From Candidatus Hydrogenedentota bacterium (GTDB lineage: Bacteria > Hydrogenedentota > Hydrogenedentia > Hydrogenedentales > CAITNO01): a stretch of DNA of 5,189 nucleotides. Positions within the stretch are counted from its first letter, which is position 1. The number at the start of each line of letters is the position of its first letter. The translations under genes and the position numbers were made by a program. The stretch spans positions 1-5,189 of the forward strand of contig JAKPUV010000149.1 in assembly GCA_029554925.1 (NCBI GenBank), given 5' to 3'. A model generated the notes under the pieces. The model saw nothing but the letters and a program-made list of their open reading frames with translations. It was not told where the DNA came from and did not search any database. Of this stretch, positions 1 to 5,189 are shown piece after piece.

Positions 1-139
1 TGATCTTTCCGTTCGGGGAAAGCTTTCGGGGGACGACCTTGGCCGTGTTCATCTTGCCGGCGGTGCAGCATCCGGCCGTGAGGGCCGCGGACGTGGTGGC
101 CGCCGCGAGGAAGGCGCGGCGGGAGAGGCTGTTGCTCAT
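1..139 (-). CDS. Tat-exported Gfo/Idh/MocA-type oxidoreductase, N-terminal fragment cut by the window edge
   Basis: Only the first 46 codons lie in the window; the gene continues leftward past base 1. The reverse strand reads from an ATG at 139-137. The peptide begins MSNSLSRRAFLAAA and carries a twin-arginine motif (S6-R7-R8-A9-F10-L11), an alanine-rich hydrophobic stretch (about residues 9-22), then Gly-Cys-Cys at 23-25. The mature part shows 'RKLSPNGKI' (38-46). A Tat signal followed by 'SPNxK(L/I)' just before the first Rossmann strand is typical of secreted Gfo/Idh/MocA NAD(P)-dependent sugar oxidoreductases of Planctomycetota-like bacteria (family knowledge). The Rossmann glycine motif itself is not in the window, so the assignment is inference. 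Cys24 follows Thr-Ala-Gly, a weak lipobox, so a lipoprotein is possible. A GGAGA Shine-Dalgarno at 153-149 supports the start. It is divergent from ald. Another Tat-exported enzyme cannot be excluded. Confidence 0.68.
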   Translation of the reverse strand, partial: MSNSLSRRAFLAAATTSAALTAGCCTAGKMNTAKVVPRKLSPNGKI

Positions 140-148
140 GGGACCTGT

Positions 149-153
149 TCTCC
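149..153 (-). promoter_or_regulatory. Ribosome binding site of the leftward Tat oxidoreductase gene
   Basis: On the reverse strand GGAGA lies about 9 nt upstream of the ATG at 139-137. Together with the Tat signal starting immediately after that ATG, it fixes the start codon. Confidence 0.6.
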
Positions 154-182
154 GATGGGTTGGGGTTGAGGCGGACCCGGAT

Positions 183-211
183 AGAATACCCCGCTTTCCA
201 ATAAAAAGCAA
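183..211 (-). promoter_or_regulatory. Candidate sigma70-type promoter for the leftward oxidoreductase gene
   Basis: Reverse strand: TTGCTT (211-206) and TATTCT (188-183) separated by 17 bp. The -35 matches the consensus at 3 of 6 positions and the -10 at 4 of 6. The position, about 45 bp upstream of the start codon, is sensible and the local AT content is higher than in the surrounding genes. This is found by eye only; no transcription data support it. Confidence 0.3.
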
Positions 212-212
212 A

Positions 213-223
213 CCGGATTCCGG
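213..223. repeat. Short perfect inverted repeat (possible operator)
   Basis: CCGGA and TCCGG flank a single T, giving an 11-bp palindrome midway between the two divergent start codons. It sits just upstream of the candidate -35 of the leftward promoter and would lie at about -70 of the candidate ald promoter. That placement suits a regulator acting on both genes, but arms this short in GC-rich DNA can arise by chance, and no regulator gene is in view. Confidence 0.25.
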
Positions 224-249
224 CTGAAAAAAATGACGCCGTTTCACCT

Positions 250-278
250 TTCACGGGTGCCCGGCAATGCAGTAGGAT
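250..278 (+). promoter_or_regulatory. Candidate promoter for ald and the downstream GH99-like gene
   Basis: TTCACG (250-255) and TAGGAT (273-278) are separated by 17 bp, each matching its consensus at 4 of 6 positions. The A-tract at 227-233 would fall near -55, where an UP-like element could sit. Transcription would start around 285 and give a leader of about 60 nt before the ald start. A weaker alternative is TTGGGG (160-165) with TAGAAT (182-187), spacer 16. Neither can be settled by reading alone. Confidence 0.33.
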
Positions 279-279
279 A

Positions 280-298
280 CGTGCCTGCGGCGGGCACG
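280..298 (+). other. Small GC-rich hairpin in the presumed ald leader
   Basis: CGTGCC (280-285) pairs with GGCACG (293-298) around a 7-nt loop, a perfect 6-bp stem. It would lie at the 5' end of the ald leader if the promoter at 250-278 is used. No U-tract follows, so it is not an intrinsic terminator, and it is too small to be a recognisable riboswitch. Confidence 0.3.
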
Positions 299-335
299 CA
301 TGCCGGTTCCTGCGGTCCGTCCGGATCCAGCCATG

Positions 336-340
336 GGAGG
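336..340 (+). promoter_or_regulatory. Ribosome binding site that decides the ald start
   Basis: GGAGG lies 7 nt upstream of the ATG at 348. An in-frame ATG at 300 would add 16 residues, but that extension is not family-like and has no comparable Shine-Dalgarno. The ATG at 333 overlaps this site. The start at 348 is therefore preferred. Confidence 0.8.
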
Positions 341-347
341 GACGGAC

Positions 348-1448
348 ATGATCATCGGAGTGCCCCGGGAAATCAAAACCGCCGAGGCCCGCGTCGCGCT
401 GGTGCCGTCCGGCGTGGCGGCCTTTGTGTCCCACGGCCACCGGGTGCTGGTGGAGTGCGACGCGGGAATCGGCAGCGGCATTCCCGACGAGGCGTACCGC
501 GCGGCGGGGGCCACTCTGGTGGAGGGGCCCGGCCCCGTCTGGCGCGACGCGGACATGGTGATCAAGGTCAAGGAGCCCCTCGGTCCCGAGTTGGCGGCCC
601 TGCGCCCCGGGCTCATTCTCTACACCTACCTGCACCTGGCCTCCAACGAGGCGCTGACCCGCCGCCTGCTGGAGGCTAAGGTCACCGGCATCGCCTACGA
701 AACGATCCAGTTGCCGGACGGGTCCCTTCCCCTGCTGACCCCCATGAGTGAGGTGGCGGGCCGTCTCTCCGTGCAGAAGGGCGCGCATTGTCTCGAGGCG
801 GCCTCCGGCGGCGCGGGGATTCTACTGGGGGGCGTGTCCGGCGTGAAACCCGCGAACGTGGTCATTCTGGGCGCGGGGGTGGCGGGAAGCAACGCCTGCC
901 ACATTGCCGTGGGCATGGGCGCCCATGTGACGGTTCTGGACATTAGTCCCGCCCGTCTGCGCTACCTCCAAGACATCATGGGGGGCCGGATTGCCACCGT
1001 CATGTCCAACCGGGCGAACATCGCCGAGGAGGTCACCCAGGCGGACCTGGTGATCGGCGCGGTGCTTCTGCCCGGGGCGCGCGCCCCGCGGCTGGTGACG
1101 GAGGACCTGGTACGCCAGATGAAACCCAACTCGGCCATCCTGGACATAGCCATTGACCAGGGCGGCTGCATCGAAACCGCCCACCCGACCACGCACGACA
1201 ACCCCATGTACCGGATGCACGACGTGGTCCACTACTGCGTGGCCAACATGCCCGGCGCGGTGCCGCGCACCTCCACCTATGCCCTTACCAATGCCACGCT
1301 CGGCTACGGCCTCGCCTTGGCGGACAAGGGCTTTGAGCGCGCGGTGGCCGGGGATGACGCGCTCCGCAAGGGCGTCAACCTGATGGACGGACGGATCACC
1401 TACCCGGCCGTCGCCGAAGCGTTTGGGATGCCCTGCTCCCCTCTCTGA
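348..1448 (+). CDS. ald: Alanine dehydrogenase (NAD-dependent, AlaDH/PNT family)
   Basis: A cytoplasmic enzyme that reversibly converts L-alanine, NAD+ and water to pyruvate, ammonium and NADH; it supports alanine catabolism or ammonium assimilation. Starting at ATG 348 the product is 366 residues, close to the family's usual length of about 370. It opens with the classic '[10 protein letters not shown]'. Substrate and catalytic residues fall exactly where the family has them: Arg15, Lys75 (in VIKVKEP), His96 (YTYLH) and Asp270 (DIAIDQGG). The Rossmann motif GAGVAG spans 175-180 and Asp198 (VLDIS), expected to bind the NAD ribose, follows. '[12 protein letters not shown]' (299-310) is also strongly conserved. 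The N-terminal and C-terminal parts form the alanine/pyruvate-binding domain around the central NAD domain. The related transhydrogenase alpha subunit is unlikely because all AlaDH catalytic residues are present and no transhydrogenase partner follows. The GH99-like gene starts 27 bp downstream and is probably co-transcribed. No frameshift or missing key residue is seen. Confidence 0.97.
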   Translation: MIIGVPREIKTAEARVALVPSGVAAFVSHGHRVLVECDAGIGSGIPDEAYRAAGATLVEGPGPVWRDADMVIKVKEPLGPELAALRPGLILYTYLHLASNEALTRRLLEAKVTGIAYETIQLPDGSLPLLTPMSEVAGRLSVQKGAHCLEAASGGAGILLGGVSGVKPANVVILGAGVAGSNACHIAVGMGAHVTVLDISPARLRYLQDIMGGRIATVMSNRANIAEEVTQADLVIGAVLLPGARAPRLVTEDLVRQMKPNSAILDIAIDQGGCIETAHPTTHDNPMYRMHDVVHYCVANMPGAVPRTSTYALTNATLGYGLALADKGFERAVAGDDALRKGVNLMDGRITYPAVAEAFGMPCSPL

Positions 1449-1463
1449 CAACCCTGGCCGCCG

Positions 1464-1470
1464 AAGGAGG
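1464..1470 (+). promoter_or_regulatory. Strong ribosome binding site of the GH99-like gene
   Basis: AAGGAGG, nearly the full anti-Shine-Dalgarno complement, lies 5 nt before the ATG at 1476. It sits inside the 27-bp gap after ald, which leaves little room for a separate promoter and favours translation from a shared ald transcript. Confidence 0.8.
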
Positions 1471-1475
1471 TTCCG

Positions 1476-2540
1476 ATGTCCCTCTTCCCCGCCCTGATGC
1501 TGGCCGTCACGCCCCTGTTCGGCGCGACCGCTGAACCGGACATTCTCGTCGGCGTCAACTATTTCGCGGGCTGGTGGGAACCCCTTCCGAACAAGTGGAA
1601 CGCGAAGGACGGCAATGACTGGCGGCCGTCCTTTCCAACCCGCATCCCGCTTCTGGGCGAGTACAACACGCAGGAGGTTATGGACCGGGAGATTGCGGCC
1701 GCGGCGGACCACGGCGTGGACTTCTTCGCGATCCTCTGGTACTACAACCCGCCCGGCACGGAGCGGGAGCCCAACGCGCGATTCCTTGATCGGGGCCTGA
1801 AAGATTTCATGGCCTCCCCCAACGCCCCGCGCATGCGTTTCATGATTGAGTTCTGCAACCACCCGCCCTATCAGGTCTCCACGGAGGAGGAATGGCGGGA
1901 GTGCATCGGATACTGGGTCACCTGCATGAAGCATCCCAGCTACCTCCGCGTGGGCGGGAGGGCCGTGTTCAAGGTGCACGGCGGGCACTTTTTTCTTAAG
2001 CAAAACGGGGAAGACGTGGGGCGATGCAAAGACCGGCTTGATTATTTGCGCGCCGAGGCGCGCGCCGCCGGGGTGGGCGAACTGCTGATCGGGTGCGGCA
2101 TCGGCGCATCCGAGGCAATCCCCTCCGGGCACTGGGCCGCGCAACTGTTCGATTTCACCGGGGTTTACATGGACCTGCCTGGATTGCCCCCCACAGAGGA
2201 GGACTATCCCTATCCCCTGCTGGCGGATTTCGCGGCGGAGGGCAGGGGGCGGCATGTTTCCGACGCCGTTCCCCACCTGCCCTATGTGCCCGCCGGGTGG
2301 AATCCGCGTCCTTGGGGGGACCCGCGGCCCTGTTTCGCCTTTCCCACACGGCAGGAGTGGGTGTCCACGCTGGAGAAGGTGAAGCGTGATCTGGCGGAGA
2401 CGGCGGCCCTGGGTCTGCCGGGCCAGAAGGCGTTCACGATCTATGCCTGGAACGAATACGGCGAAGGCGGCATAGTCGCCCCGACACGCGGGGACGGCCC
2501 CATGAAACTGGAGGCCATCCGGGAGGTGTTCGGGCGGTAA
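1476..2540 (+). CDS. Exported GH99-like / WbsX-type glycoside-processing protein
   Basis: A 354-residue protein resembling the glycoside hydrolase family 99-like (WbsX) group. Residues 1-19 form a hydrophobic leader ending 'FGATA', so cleavage near Ala19 and export are likely, although the n-region lacks a basic residue. The mature part follows the family's expected order: 'VGVNYFAGWW' (25-34), 'RIPLLGEYN' (56-64), 'EVMDREI' (67-73), 'HGVDFFAILWYY' (79-90), a middle segment with 'HPSYLRVGGRAVFKVH' (153-168), and a C-terminal 'YAWNEYGEGG' (323-332). In GH99 endo-mannosidases two catalytic glutamates three residues apart sit in a similar 'NEWHEG' motif; Glu327 and Glu330 here have the same spacing (inference from remembered family motifs). 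The fold is expected to be a (beta/alpha)8 barrel. The substrate is unknown, and WbsX relatives have also been annotated as glycosyltransferases; export argues for hydrolysis of external glycans. It probably lies in one operon with ald and ends 6 bp from the convergent alaS stop. Confidence 0.75.
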   Translation: MSLFPALMLAVTPLFGATAEPDILVGVNYFAGWWEPLPNKWNAKDGNDWRPSFPTRIPLLGEYNTQEVMDREIAAAADHGVDFFAILWYYNPPGTEREPNARFLDRGLKDFMASPNAPRMRFMIEFCNHPPYQVSTEEEWRECIGYWVTCMKHPSYLRVGGRAVFKVHGGHFFLKQNGEDVGRCKDRLDYLRAEARAAGVGELLIGCGIGASEAIPSGHWAAQLFDFTGVYMDLPGLPPTEEDYPYPLLADFAAEGRGRHVSDAVPHLPYVPAGWNPRPWGDPRPCFAFPTRQEWVSTLEKVKRDLAETAALGLPGQKAFTIYAWNEYGEGGIVAPTRGDGPMKLEAIREVFGR

Positions 2541-2546
2541 GGGAGC

Positions 2547-5174
<2,628 letters not shown>

Positions 5175-5183
5175 GGGAAAACA

Positions 5184-5189
5184 CTCCTG
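5184..5189 (-). promoter_or_regulatory. Ribosome binding site of alaS, supporting a GTG start
   Basis: Reverse strand CAGGAG occupies the last bases of the window, 9 nt before the GTG at 5174-5172. The GTG gives a product beginning MKSDEIRSSYLEFF, the expected AlaRS N-terminus. The next in-frame Met is residue 42, inside the catalytic core, so the GTG start is secure. Confidence 0.8.

Larger units (their letters stand above)
140..347. other. Divergent intergenic region between the Tat oxidoreductase gene and ald
   Basis: This is the only sizeable non-coding stretch in the window. Its middle (about 181-255) is clearly more AT-rich than the genes. It holds candidate promoters in both directions, a palindrome at 213-223 (CCGGATTCCGG), a seven-A tract at 227-233, a near-tandem TTTCAC pair (242-247 and 249-254) and a small hairpin at 280-298. 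No tRNA or recognisable riboswitch is visible. Short reading frames crossing it lack a plausible ribosome binding site or any recognisable motif, so I regard it as regulatory. Confidence 0.6.

Noticed and set aside
39..227. A 62-codon + strand frame at the left end
   Set aside because: It overlaps the antisense of the Tat signal peptide, runs into the AT-rich intergenic region, and has no Shine-Dalgarno or recognisable motif.
213..233. Palindrome followed by an A-run as an intrinsic terminator
   Set aside because: For a rightward transcript the run is A, not U. For a leftward transcript the T-run would come before the stem rather than after it. No gene ends here either, since the flanking genes diverge.
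242..254. TTTCAC near-tandem repeat as a regulator box
   Set aside because: Two 6-bp copies one base apart are too short to separate from chance, and the second copy overlaps the candidate -35 element. No further copies are seen in the intergenic region.
300..347. Upstream ATG at 300 as the ald start (16 extra residues)
   Set aside because: The extension is Pro-rich and unlike ald N-termini, whereas the ATG at 348 gives the canonical MIIGVP start with GGAGG 7 nt upstream.
233..679. A 148-codon + strand frame overlapping the start of ald
   Set aside because: It is out of frame with ald, very rich in Gly/Arg/Pro, and shows only the translation of ald in a wrong frame.
822..2276. A 484-codon open reading frame on the - strand spanning ald and the GH99-like gene
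   Set aside because: It is antisense to two well-supported genes and crosses their junction. Its composition (many Arg, Gly, His, Val) is that of a shadow frame and it contains no family motif.

Overview
The window is a GC-rich bacterial chromosomal segment with four recognisable protein genes and one real intergenic region. G or C dominates third codon positions in all four genes. From left to right it holds: the 5' end of a leftward gene for a Tat-exported Gfo/Idh/MocA-type oxidoreductase (cut by the window edge); a divergent intergenic region of about 208 bp; a rightward pair made of alanine dehydrogenase (ald) and an exported GH99-like/WbsX-type protein; and a leftward, essentially complete alanyl-tRNA synthetase gene (alaS) that converges on the pair.

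The organism cannot be named from this sequence alone. A Tat-dependent Gfo/Idh/MocA protein with a 'SPNxK' mature start, a GH99-like protein and a high-GC genome are the combination I would expect in Planctomycetota, Hydrogenedentota or related PVC-like heterotrophs that degrade polysaccharides. This is inference from family distribution, not a measurement.

Layout: 1-139 (-) is the N-terminal 46 codons of the oxidoreductase. 140-347 carries candidate promoters in both directions, a short perfect palindrome, an A-tract and a small hairpin. 348-1448 (+) is ald, with all main catalytic residues at canonical positions. 1476-2540 (+) is the GH99-like gene, 27 bp downstream of ald with a near-ideal Shine-Dalgarno, so the two probably share a transcript. 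2547-5174 (-) is alaS, starting at GTG and ending 6 bp from the GH99-like stop.

Functionally, alanine dehydrogenase interconverts alanine and pyruvate plus ammonia, and AlaRS charges tRNA-Ala. Both use alanine, but they are on opposite strands and need not be co-regulated. The exported GH99-like protein and the Tat oxidoreductase fit carbohydrate processing outside the cytoplasm. I found no RNA gene, CRISPR array, insertion sequence or long repeat, and no convincing evidence of a novel multi-gene system. The least understood gene is the GH99-like one.
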